Shown here in pieces: positions 10,389 to 18,395 of a stretch of 56,205 nt of DNA. Within the stretch, counting starts at the first letter, position 1. Every line of letters starts with the position of its first letter. The notes below the pieces were generated by a model, which worked only from the letters and a program-made list of their open reading frames with translations, was not told the DNA's origin and made no database searches. Both the position numbers and the translations under genes were made by a program. This stretch comes from Mesorhizobium amorphae (GTDB lineage Bacteria; Pseudomonadota; Alphaproteobacteria; Rhizobiales; Rhizobiaceae), in contig QFNI01000024.1 in assembly GCA_003240775.1 (NCBI GenBank), positions 1 to 56,205 of the forward strand, given 5' to 3'.

Positions 10389-11309
10389 TTGCCCGGCTTC
10401 CCGCCCCCTCCCGAGGCTGAACGGGCCGGAGCGCACGCTCCGGCCCGCCGCGCCGTTCTGGGCGGGCTTCTGGCGATGCCGTTCGTGCTGCGAGCGCCCG
10501 GCGCACGCGCGGCGAAGCGGCGGATCGCCTCGCTCGACTATGCGCTCGCGCAGCACATGATCGTGCTCGGCGAGCCGCCCTTCGCGCTGGCCGACGCGCA
10601 TGAGTGGAACACCTGGGTGGCTGACCCGCCGCTGCCGCCCGACACGATCGACTTCGGCACGAGCCTCGTGCCCAATCTCGAGCTTCTCGCCGCGCTGAAA
10701 CCCGATCTCGTGCTGACCACCGATTTCGTGGCCATGACCGAAAGCCAGATCGCGCGCATCGCGCCCATCGAGCGCATCTCGATCTACGGGCCGGGCGGCA
10801 CGCCGCTGCCCAAGGCCTACGAGGCCATGCGCCGGATCGGCGCGATCCTGGGCCGTGAACAGGAGGCGGAAGCCTATCTGGCCGACACCGACCGCTTCTT
10901 TGCCCAGGCAGCCGAGCGCGCCAGGCGCTTCCGCGACAAGCCGATCCTGCTTTTGTCTTTTGTCGACCCCCGCCATGTGCGCGTTTATTCGCGCCCCGGC
11001 ATGCAGCAGGACGTGTTCGAGCGGCTGGGCTTGACCAACGCCTGGACCGAGGAAGGCCTGTTCTGGGGCTTCGCCACCGTGGGCGTCGAGCGGCTGGCCG
11101 AGGCGGGCGACGCCTATGCGGTGGCCGACTACATGCCGCCCGATGTGGAAGCCGTGCTGGAGCGCTCGCCCCTGTGGCGCGCGCTGCCGATCCGCGCCGA
11201 CCGCGGGCCCATTCCCGTGACGCCCGTGGTGGCGGCCTTCGGCGGGGTGCCCGCCGCACGCCGCCTGGCGACGCTGCTTCTCGACGCGCTCGAAAGCCGC
11301 CCATCATGA
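10389..11309 (+). CDS. Periplasmic iron-siderophore binding protein (FhuD/FepB type)
   Basis: Carries ferric siderophore from the outer-membrane receptor to the FhuB permease. The protein of about 306 residues starts at TTG 10389, chosen because a strong ggagg ribosome site lies 7 nt before it; TTG 10365 and GTG 10371 are in-frame alternatives. An N-terminal RRAVLGGLLAMPFV segment is a secretion signal and could be Tat-type. The body follows the periplasmic-binding helical-backbone pattern: RRIASLDYALAQHMIVLGEPP, then PNLELLAALKPDLVLTT, and QDVFERLGLTNAW in the second lobe. Its stop overlaps the permease start (ATGA). Confidence 0.9.
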   Translation: MPGFPPPPEAERAGAHAPARRAVLGGLLAMPFVLRAPGARAAKRRIASLDYALAQHMIVLGEPPFALADAHEWNTWVADPPLPPDTIDFGTSLVPNLELLAALKPDLVLTTDFVAMTESQIARIAPIERISIYGPGGTPLPKAYEAMRRIGAILGREQEAEAYLADTDRFFAQAAERARRFRDKPILLLSFVDPRHVRVYSRPGMQQDVFERLGLTNAWTEEGLFWGFATVGVERLAEAGDAYAVADYMPPDVEAVLERSPLWRALPIRADRGPIPVTPVVAAFGGVPAARRLATLLLDALESRPS

Positions 11310-13312
11310 GCATCGCCGCCACCGCAGGCCGGATGCCGGGCGGGGCCGCGCGCCTCGTGCTCGTGATGGCGCTCGGGACTGGTGCGCTCGCGCTTTTCGT
11401 GCTCGCGCCGCAGTTGCCGCTTCTCTGGCGCGAAGGGGCCGTGCCCTATGATCCCGCGCGGATGGTGCTCGTGTATTCCACGCTGCCGCGGCTTGCGATG
11501 GCGCTGCTGTGCGGGGCGGCGCTTGGTGCCTCGGGCTCGCTGCTCCAGCAGGCGCTGCGGAATCCGCTCGCTTCCCCCACCACGCTCGGCATTGATGCGG
11601 GCGCACGGCTGGCTCTGGGAATTGCCACCCTGTTCTTTCCCGTCCTGCTCGGCTGGGGCCGCGATCTCGTGGCGCTGGGCGGCTCGGCCATCGCGGCCGG
11701 CGCGGTGTTCGCTCTGTCGCGCCGGCAGGATTTCTCGCCGCTCGCGCTGATCCTGTCGGGCCTGCTCGTCAGCCTCTACTGCGGCGCGCTGGCGGCAGCC
11801 CTGATCCTGGTCGAAGACCGCTATCTCGCAAGCCTCTTCGTGTGGGGCTCGGGCTCGCTCAGCCAGCAGAGCTGGGAGCCCGCGACCAGTCTCGCGCTGC
11901 GGCTTGCGCTGACGGCACCCTTCGTGGTGCTTCTCGCCCGTCCCTTGGCGCTGCTCGACCTCGGCGAGGCCGCCGCCAAGGGCCTGGGCCTGCACGTGAC
12001 GGCACTTCGCCTGGTCGCGGTCGCGGTCGCCGTGCTGCTGTCTGCCTTCACCGCGAGCGCGGTCGGCGTGATCGGCTTCGTGGGCCTCGTCGCGCCGATC
12101 CTCGTGCGGCTCGCGGGCGCGCGCAGCTTCGGCGCGAGCCTGGCTGCTGCTGCTGCCGTGGGCGCGCTTCTGCTTCTTCTGACCGATTTCGCCGTGCAGC
12201 TCGCAGCGGGTGCCGCGGCCGACTTCCTGCCGACGGGTGCCGTGACGGCCCTTCTCGGTTCGCCCATCCTGCTCTGGCTCCTGCCGCGCGTGACCGCGCG
12301 CATGCGCCAGGATGCGGGGCCCGGCATCGTGAGCGCCGCCCGTCCTTTCGCCCCGCGCCCGCGGACCACGCTTCTTCTCGGCGCGCTCGCGCTTCTGCTG
12401 GCGATCGGCGCGCTGATCGTTCAGCGCGCGCCCGACGGCTCCTGGCAGCTTCTGCCTCTTGCGGTCGCAGGCGATATCCTGCCCCTGCGCTGGCCGCGCG
12501 TGCTGGCGGCCGGCACGGCGGGCCTTCTTCTGGGCACCGCGGGCTTTCTCCTGCAGCGGCTCACCAGCAATCCGATGGCAAGCCCCGAAATCCTGGGCGT
12601 GAGCGCGGGCGCGACATTCGCGATGGCCTTGTCGCTCTTTCTGGCAGGCACGCCCTCCCCGACGCTCGTGGTGCTGTCGGCGGGCCTGGGGGCCGCCGTG
12701 GTGCTCGGGCTGATCCTGCTCGTGTCGCGCCGCTCGGGCTTTCAGCCCGAACGCCTGCTTCTCGCGGGCATCGCGCTTTCGGCGCTGCTCGACGCCGTGA
12801 TCGGCGTCTTGGCTGCGACCGGCGACCCCCGCTCGATCCAGCTCTTCGCCTGGCTGACGGGGGCAGGCTTCGCAGCCGAGCCCACGACGGTCTCGGTGTC
12901 GCTCGGCCTGGCGCTTCTCGGCATTGTGGCAGCCTTCGCGCTCGCGCGGTGGCTGGCGATCCTGCCGCTCGGGCCCGCAGCAGCGCTCGGGCTCGGCGTG
13001 CCGCTCGGGCCCGCGCGGGTGTTGATCTTCGTGATGGTGGCAGCGGCCACCGCGGTCGCCACCCCGCTTGTGGGCCCCCTCACCTTCGTCGGGCTGATCG
13101 CACCCCATCTCGCGCGCTTCGCAGGCCTGCGCCGGCCGGTTCCCGCCTTGCTCGGAAGCGCGCTCGGCGGCGCGCTGGTGCTCGTCCTGGCCGATTGGGT
13201 GGCGCGCACCGTGGCGTTCCCCTTCCAGCTTCCCACCGGCCTGGTCGCCAGCCTCGTCGGCGCGCCGATCCTCCTCTGGCTCTTGCAAAGGCGCGGGCTC
13301 CATGACGGCTGA
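11306..13312 (+). CDS. fhuB: Fused two-repeat FhuB-type siderophore permease
   Basis: Inner-membrane channel of the ferric-siderophore ABC importer. At 668 residues it contains two FecCD-like halves in tandem. Each half has a PRLAMALLCGAALGASGSLLQ- or RVLAAGTAGLLLGTAGFLLQ-type segment, a NPLASP or NPMASP motif, and a GFVGLVAP or TFVGLIAPH loop near its end, so one polypeptide supplies both channel subunits as in E. coli FhuB. Roughly 18-20 hydrophobic segments are visible. It overlaps the binding-protein gene by 4 nt and the ATPase gene by 11 nt, so all three are translationally coupled. Confidence 0.95.
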   Translation: MSIAATAGRMPGGAARLVLVMALGTGALALFVLAPQLPLLWREGAVPYDPARMVLVYSTLPRLAMALLCGAALGASGSLLQQALRNPLASPTTLGIDAGARLALGIATLFFPVLLGWGRDLVALGGSAIAAGAVFALSRRQDFSPLALILSGLLVSLYCGALAAALILVEDRYLASLFVWGSGSLSQQSWEPATSLALRLALTAPFVVLLARPLALLDLGEAAAKGLGLHVTALRLVAVAVAVLLSAFTASAVGVIGFVGLVAPILVRLAGARSFGASLAAAAAVGALLLLLTDFAVQLAAGAAADFLPTGAVTALLGSPILLWLLPRVTARMRQDAGPGIVSAARPFAPRPRTTLLLGALALLLAIGALIVQRAPDGSWQLLPLAVAGDILPLRWPRVLAAGTAGLLLGTAGFLLQRLTSNPMASPEILGVSAGATFAMALSLFLAGTPSPTLVVLSAGLGAAVVLGLILLVSRRSGFQPERLLLAGIALSALLDAVIGVLAATGDPRSIQLFAWLTGAGFAAEPTTVSVSLGLALLGIVAAFALARWLAILPLGPAAALGLGVPLGPARVLIFVMVAAATAVATPLVGPLTFVGLIAPHLARFAGLRRPVPALLGSALGGALVLVLADWVARTVAFPFQLPTGLVASLVGAPILLWLLQRRGLHDG

Positions 13313-14096
13313 ACAGCCAAGAGACGGCTCCTTCGTGCTCCAGGACCTGCGTTTCGCGGTCGGGGGCACGACGATCCTCGAACCCCTTTCTCTGGCCATC
13401 GGGGGCGGCGAGGTGTTGGGCCTTGTCGGGCCCAACGGCTCCGGCAAGTCGACGCTGCTCAAGCTGCTCGCGCGGCAGGCCGTGCCCACCGGCGGCACGA
13501 TCCGCTTCGAGAATCGCCCGCTCGGCGAATGGCGCGCGCGCGAGCTTGCCCGCCGCATCGCCTATCTGCCCCAGCACCCGCAGACCGGCACCGGGCTGTC
13601 CGCGCGCGAGGTGGTGCGGCTCGGGCGCTATCCCTGGCACGGGCCATTCGGCCGCTTCACGGCGGACGACGAGGCGCGGGTTGCGGCCGCGCTCGCTCAG
13701 ACCGGCACCACCGCGCTTGCGGCGCGCGATCTCGACACGCTTTCGGGCGGCGAGCGTCAGCGCGTCTGGCTCGCCATGCTGGTGGCGCAGGACGCGCGCT
13801 GCTTGCTTCTCGACGAGCCGACCTCCGCGCTCGACATCGCCCACGGCATCGAGGTTCTCACCCTCGTGCGCCGGCTCGCCCACGAGGGCGGGCGCTCGGT
13901 GGTGGTGGTTCTGCACGACGTCAACATGGCCTCTCGCTTCTGCGACCGGGTTCTGGCCCTGCGCGGCGGGCGGCTTGCCGCCCATGAGCCGGTTTCCGGC
14001 TTCATGACCCCTGAAACCCTGCGCGCCGTCTATGGCCTGGACATGGGCATTCTGCCCCATCCCGGCCATCCCGCGGGCGTCGCGGTGCCCAACTGA
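13302..14096 (+). CDS. fhuC: Siderophore ABC transporter ATPase (FhuC type)
   Basis: Energises the FhuB channel. The 264-residue protein has a Walker A loop GPNGSGKST starting near residue 43, a Q-loop (YLPQHPQ), the ABC signature LSGGERQR at 147-154, Walker B LLLDEP at 168-173 and the switch histidine H205 in VVLHDVN. These features, with an iron-transport-type LGRYPWHG segment, match the FecE/FhuC/BtuD group. The start lies inside the 3' end of fhuB. Confidence 0.95.
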   Translation: MTAEQPRDGSFVLQDLRFAVGGTTILEPLSLAIGGGEVLGLVGPNGSGKSTLLKLLARQAVPTGGTIRFENRPLGEWRARELARRIAYLPQHPQTGTGLSAREVVRLGRYPWHGPFGRFTADDEARVAAALAQTGTTALAARDLDTLSGGERQRVWLAMLVAQDARCLLLDEPTSALDIAHGIEVLTLVRRLAHEGGRSVVVVLHDVNMASRFCDRVLALRGGRLAAHEPVSGFMTPETLRAVYGLDMGILPHPGHPAGVAVPN

Positions 14097-14116
14097 ACTC
14101 TCCCCCAGGAGACCGC

Positions 14117-15166
14117 ATGACCATGCTGAAAGCCCAGTGCTCCCTGCCCATGCGCGAGCCCCACAAGCTGCTCGCGGTGTTCTGCGAGCATTACACCGAG
14201 CATGGCCGCGTCCGGCGCCGCGGCGAAAGCACGGGCCATGTCGCCATGCCCTACGGCTCGTTCGCGCTCCACGCCGACGAGGCCGGCCTGTCCGTGCGCG
14301 CCCGCTCCGTGCGCGAGGACGGGCTGATCTACCTCAAGATGGGCGTTGTGCATCACCTCAAGGAGTTTCTGGGCGAGGACGCGCCCCTCGTGCGCTGGCA
14401 GGGCGACGGGCAGGCGGGCGGCACGCCGTCCTTCTGGCGCGAGATGCGCGTGGTGAAGGCCTTCGACGTCACGCCCTCCATGCGCCGCGTGGTGTTGTCC
14501 GGTGAGAACCTGCAAGCCTTCGGCGAAGGCGGCATCCATGTGCGCCTCTTCTTTCCGCCCGAGGGCCGCGCGCTTCACGGGCCGGTGCTGGGCGAGGACG
14601 GCTGCCCCGTCTGGCCCGAGGGCGAAAACAAGCTGACGCCGCGCGTCTACACCATCCGCGAACTCGACCTCGCCCGCAGCGAGGTCTCGATCGACATTCT
14701 GCGCCACGACGGCGACACCACGCCCGGCTCTCAGTTCGCGGCCAATGCGCGCGCGGGCCAGCGCGTAGGCATGGCCGGCCCCTTGGGCGACGGCCAGCTT
14801 CCTCCCTGCCGCCGCTTCGTGTTTCTGGGGGACGAGACGGCCATTCCCGCGATCGACCGCCATCTGCGCCGCCTGCCTGCGGGCGCGGAGGCCCATGCGG
14901 TGATCGAGATCGCGCGGCCCGGCGAGGAGCAGGCGCTGCAAAGCTCGGCCGCGCTGCGGATCGAATGGCTTCACCGCGACAGCGGCGCGCGCAGCCTGGC
15001 GGAAGCGGCCGAAGCCGTCTGCACCAAGGAGGACTGCTACATCTGGGCAGGCTGCGAGTTCACCGACTTCCAGGCCATCCGCCGCCACTGCCGCAAGGTG
15101 CTCGCCATCCCCCGCGACCGCCACCACGTGGCCGCCTATTGGCGCAAGGGCGCCAAGGGAGAGTAG
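14117..15166 (+). CDS. Siderophore-interacting protein with N-terminal DUF2218 domain
   Basis: Probably a cytoplasmic flavin reductase that frees iron from the imported siderophore using NAD(P)H, as for ViuB/YqjH-type SIPs. The 349-residue protein opens with a DUF2218 domain (about 1-95: CEHYTEHGRVRRRGE, then LIYLKMGVVHHLKEFL). A FAD-binding-9 domain with PRVYTIRELD and GPLGDGQ follows, and then the SIP C-terminal domain with FLGDETAIPAI and the closing YIWAGCEF. An SD (caggag) precedes the ATG by 7 nt. It is the last gene of the siderophore operon. Confidence 0.92.
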   Translation: MTMLKAQCSLPMREPHKLLAVFCEHYTEHGRVRRRGESTGHVAMPYGSFALHADEAGLSVRARSVREDGLIYLKMGVVHHLKEFLGEDAPLVRWQGDGQAGGTPSFWREMRVVKAFDVTPSMRRVVLSGENLQAFGEGGIHVRLFFPPEGRALHGPVLGEDGCPVWPEGENKLTPRVYTIRELDLARSEVSIDILRHDGDTTPGSQFAANARAGQRVGMAGPLGDGQLPPCRRFVFLGDETAIPAIDRHLRRLPAGAEAHAVIEIARPGEEQALQSSAALRIEWLHRDSGARSLAEAAEAVCTKEDCYIWAGCEFTDFQAIRRHCRKVLAIPRDRHHVAAYWRKGAKGE

Positions 15167-15180
15167 CTGTAGCGATGGGC

Positions 15181-15228
15181 CAGCCGAGAGCCTGATCGGC
15201 TGCCTAGGTGGGGCACGCGGTCTGCCCC
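15181..15228. terminator. Two tandem hairpins between convergent operons
   Basis: Just after the siderophore operon there is a perfect 7-bp stem (CAGCCGA / TCGGCTG, 8-nt loop) and then a perfect 6-bp stem (GGGGCA / TGCCCC, 7-nt loop). They sit between genes that converge. No T run follows, so they may act as bidirectional structural ends or stop Rho-dependent transcripts rather than as strong intrinsic terminators. Confidence 0.45.
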
Positions 15229-15302
15229 CTCAGCAACTGCGCTTGACCGCCGCCCGCCTCGCTTGCCGAAACCATCAAACGCCGGCCCGAACAAGAACGC
15301 GC

Positions 15303-16124
15303 TCACCCCTTGAGCGCGCCGGCGGTCATCGAACCTGAGATCTGGCGGTACATCACGATGCCCAGGAGGGCCGGGGGGAGTGCGCCGAGGATCATCACGG
15401 CGGATGCGGTGCCCCATTGGACGCCGCCGCCGCTGGCCGCGAAGAAGAACGACGCGCCGACCGTGGTGGGCACCGCATTCGCCGTGGTCAGCATCAGGCC
15501 GAACAGGAACTCGTTCCAGGCGGTGATGAAGCCGAAGATGAAGGTGGTGACGAGAGCCGGCCGGATCACCGGGCGGATGATCGACAGCATCATCCGCAGC
15601 GGGCTTGCCCCGTCCATCACTGCCGCCTCGTCGAGTTCGGGCGAGACCTCGGCGATGGCGTTGACCAGGATCACCAGGGCGAGCGGGATGTTGACGATGG
15701 CCAGGATCAACCCGAGCCCGAGCCGCGTGTCGAGCAGGCCCAGCCACTGGTACATCATGTAGAGCGGGATCGCGAAGATCACGAGCGGCAGCGCGCGCAG
15801 GTTGATCACGAGCGGCAGAAGCAATCGCTGCCCGACCTCGCTGCGTGCCATGGCATAAGCCGCTGGCAGGGCCAGCACGAGCGCGATGCCCGTGCCGAGC
15901 AGGGATGCCACGAGGCTGTTCCAGAGATAGCCGTAGATGTTGAAGCGCGTGGTGTCGGAAAGCACGCTCGCATAATTGGCGAGCGTGGGCTCCCACACCA
16001 TAAGCCCCGGATTGAAAGACAGCTCGCGCGCGCTCTTGAACGAGGTGACGAGGGTCACGATCACTGGGAAGTTCATGGCGAGGACCGCCACCGCGAACAC
16101 GATCCAGCGCAACGCCACAACCAT
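15303..16124 (-). CDS. Carbohydrate ABC transporter permease (CUT1, MalG type)
   Basis: Second inner-membrane permease of the amino-sugar importer. At 273 residues it has about six membrane segments and the cytoplasmic EAA-like loop (ELDEAAVMDGASPLRMMLSIIRPVIRP) that docks on an ATPase. The start ATG lies 2 bp after the upstream permease stop, so the two are coupled. A much longer frame continues upstream in the wrong frame of the other permease and is discarded. Confidence 0.92.
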   Translation of the reverse strand: MVVALRWIVFAVAVLAMNFPVIVTLVTSFKSARELSFNPGLMVWEPTLANYASVLSDTTRFNIYGYLWNSLVASLLGTGIALVLALPAAYAMARSEVGQRLLLPLVINLRALPLVIFAIPLYMMYQWLGLLDTRLGLGLILAIVNIPLALVILVNAIAEVSPELDEAAVMDGASPLRMMLSIIRPVIRPALVTTFIFGFITAWNEFLFGLMLTTANAVPTTVGASFFFAASGGGVQWGTASAVMILGALPPALLGIVMYRQISGSMTAGALKG

Positions 16125-16126
16125 GA

Positions 16127-16993
16127 TCAGCGCCTCCGCAAACGGGCGAGCCGGTTGAGGCCCATCAGAAACAGAAGCGAGGCCGCAAAGAGCAGGACGG
16201 ACGCCGCCACCGCCTTGCCGATGGCGCCCTCCTTGAAGAAGGCCTGGTAGATGTAGATCGACAAGGAGGTGGTGGAGCCGCCCGCGCCCGACCCCGTCAG
16301 CGCGTAGATGTTGTCGAACACCCGGAAGCCGTCGATGAAGCGGATGAAGAAGGCGATCACCAGCGTCGGCATCATCAAGGGCAATTCGATGAAGCGCAGG
16401 ATCTTCCACGCCCCCGCCCCATCGAGGGCTGCGGCCTCGCGCAGCGCGTCGGGAATGGCGAGATAGGCAGCATAGAAGAGCAGAAAGGCGAACGGCGTCC
16501 ATTGCATGACCTCGATCACCGCAAGCGTCCAGAAGGCCGTCTGCGGGTCGAGAAAGGCCGGGCTGTCGCCGAACCATTCGAATAGATAGAACGGCACGGG
16601 CCCCGCGAACTCGTGCAGCACGAGGCGATACATCAGGCCGACCATGGCTGGCGCGACCATGAGCGGCAGCATCAGGGGCGCGAGCAGGATCGGGCGCTTG
16701 CTGAGAAGCGGCGCCAGAAACACCGCGAGAAACAGGCCGAGCAGACATTCTGCGAGCGCGGTCAAAAGGCCGAAGCGCAACGAAAACGAGAACGCACGCC
16801 AGAACTCGCCGTCCTGCACCACGGCGAGATAGTTGCCGAACCCGCTGAGGCTCGGGCTGCGCAGCGTCTCGAAGGAAACGGCGGACACCGAGTAGACGAG
16901 GTTCACCAAGGCGGGAAAGCCCAGAAACAACAGAAGAAAGGCCACGAGCGGCGACAACAGAAGCCGCCCGTGGGTCTTGCCGAGGATCGCCAT
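16127..16993 (-). CDS. Carbohydrate ABC transporter permease (CUT1, MalF type)
   Basis: First permease of the importer, 288 residues, with a hydrophobic N-terminus (LLLSPLVAFLLLFLGFPALV) and six membrane segments. The EAA loop is DALREAAALDGAGAWKILRFIELPLMMP. It lies downstream of the binding-protein gene in the GntR/NanEK operon. No ATPase gene is present before or after the permeases, so the pump must borrow one. Confidence 0.92.
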   Translation of the reverse strand: MAILGKTHGRLLLSPLVAFLLLFLGFPALVNLVYSVSAVSFETLRSPSLSGFGNYLAVVQDGEFWRAFSFSLRFGLLTALAECLLGLFLAVFLAPLLSKRPILLAPLMLPLMVAPAMVGLMYRLVLHEFAGPVPFYLFEWFGDSPAFLDPQTAFWTLAVIEVMQWTPFAFLLFYAAYLAIPDALREAAALDGAGAWKILRFIELPLMMPTLVIAFFIRFIDGFRVFDNIYALTGSGAGGSTTSLSIYIYQAFFKEGAIGKAVAASVLLFAASLLFLMGLNRLARLRRR

Positions 16994-17016
16994 GGCTTGA
17001 GGTCCGCAGAGCGTGC

Positions 17017-17040
17017 GGGGCGCTTCGTGGGAAGCGCCCC
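17017..17040 (-). other. Strong intercistronic hairpin after the sugar-binding-protein gene
   Basis: A perfect 10-bp GC-rich stem (GGGGCGCTTC / GAAGCGCCCC) with a 4-nt loop sits 14 nt past the binding-protein stop and before the permease start. There is no U run. Such hairpins commonly protect the binding-protein part of ABC operon mRNA, giving more binding protein than permease. Confidence 0.6.
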
Positions 17041-17054
17041 GTCATGCCGCTCGA

Positions 17055-18377
17055 TTACTTCTTGAGGAGATCCTGCATGCCGGCCGCCGTCCTGGACAGG
17101 GCCGTGTCGAGATCCTGCTGGCCCGACCAGTAGCCGGTGAACTCCTTGGCCTGGAGTTCATAGACGGAAAGCGCGCCGGCCGCCGTCGCACCCGTCATCA
17201 CGTAGCCGTACTCGCCCGCGAACTCGCCGAGCTTGACGAGATCGGGCCGCTCGCTCGCCACCTTGGCGACCACCTCAGGAGAAAGCGCCGGCGAGCCGCC
17301 GTTGCGCGCGTAAAGAAGGGCTGCGTCCTCGGTCGCGAGCCAGCGCAGGAATTTCGCGGCGCCTTCCTTGTTCTTGCCGTTCTTGTTGATGCCGAGGCCC
17401 AGGCCGTGGATGTGGTCCGCACGCCCATTGGGACCGGCGGGCGGGGCGACGATGCCGGTGACCTCGGCCACCGCCGGAGACTTCTCGGCACTCGTCAGGT
17501 CGGCTGCGGCGGCGTTCCACTGCAGGGCGGTGGCGGCTTGGCCGGAGGCGAAGGCTGCGTTCGTCTCGGCATATTCGTAAGATAGCGAGTCGCGCGGCGA
17601 GGCACCCGCATCGTAGAGCTTCTTGTAGAGTTCGAGGCCGGTCCGGTAGGCGTCCGAATCCACCGTCACCTTGCCCGAGGCATCCATCCAGTCGCCGCCA
17701 TAGGAGCGCGGCAAGGACTGAAACACCATCATGTTGAAGAGCAGGTTCTTCATCTGCAGCACGGTGCCGTAGCGCACGGGGCTGTCGCTGTTGACGCCCT
17801 TGGAGAAATAGAGCGCGGTCGCAGCCCAGTCGTCCCATGTCCAGCTGTTGGGGTCCTTGGGCTGCAGGTCCTTGCCGAGCTCGGCCTTGGCGATCTCGTT
17901 GTAGCGCGCCTTGGCCGCGTCGTCCGCCAGAAGGGCGTCGATCAGGTCCTTGCGGTAATACATGAAATGGAGCGATAGGTCGGTCGGCACGCCGAACTGC
18001 TTGCCCTCGAACTGCATGGTCTTGAGCACGGCGTCGCCGAACACCTTGGCCGCATCGGGCCCGAGATCGACGGGCTCCATGTAGGGCGCGTAGCGGCCGA
18101 TCGAATAGGTCGCGACGAGGTTCGCGTCGAACGCGTCGGAGCCCGCCGCCATGTCGGCCTGGAGCTTGTCGTAGAAGCCTTCGCGGTTGAAGAACAGAAG
18201 CTCGACCTTGTCGTTCTCAGCCGTACCGGGCGCCTGGTTGTAAGCCTCGACGGCCGCGCGCAGCGCCGTTTCCTCCGAGCCGCCGGGCCATCCGAGCACG
18301 GTGACCTTGGCCTGCGCGGGTAGTGCTGCGCTCGCCAGCAAGGCTGCGAGCGCGCCGATCATCCCAATCCGTTTCAT
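17055..18377 (-). CDS. Extracellular sugar-binding protein of a CUT1 ABC importer
   Basis: A 440-residue periplasmic binding protein with a signal peptide (MKRIGMIGALAALLASAALPAQA). The mature start is KVTVLGWPGGSE, and FYDKLQADMAAGSDAFD is typical of family-1 solute-binding proteins. Its place between the NanE-NanK fusion and the permeases suggests the ligand is N-acetylmannosamine, a related amino sugar or an oligosaccharide, but binding residues cannot be assigned by eye. It starts 18 bp after the NanEK stop. Confidence 0.9.
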   Translation of the reverse strand: MKRIGMIGALAALLASAALPAQAKVTVLGWPGGSEETALRAAVEAYNQAPGTAENDKVELLFFNREGFYDKLQADMAAGSDAFDANLVATYSIGRYAPYMEPVDLGPDAAKVFGDAVLKTMQFEGKQFGVPTDLSLHFMYYRKDLIDALLADDAAKARYNEIAKAELGKDLQPKDPNSWTWDDWAATALYFSKGVNSDSPVRYGTVLQMKNLLFNMMVFQSLPRSYGGDWMDASGKVTVDSDAYRTGLELYKKLYDAGASPRDSLSYEYAETNAAFASGQAATALQWNAAAADLTSAEKSPAVAEVTGIVAPPAGPNGRADHIHGLGLGINKNGKNKEGAAKFLRWLATEDAALLYARNGGSPALSPEVVAKVASERPDLVKLGEFAGEYGYVMTGATAAGALSVYELQAKEFTGYWSGQQDLDTALSRTAAGMQDLLKK

Positions 18378-18395
18378 GCGATTCCCCTTTTTTCG

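Noticed and set aside
11129..13558. Minus-strand open frame of 809 codons opposite the FhuB permease
   Set aside because: Its translation is dominated by Arg/Gly/Gln/Glu runs and has no domain; fhuB on the plus strand has clear family motifs.
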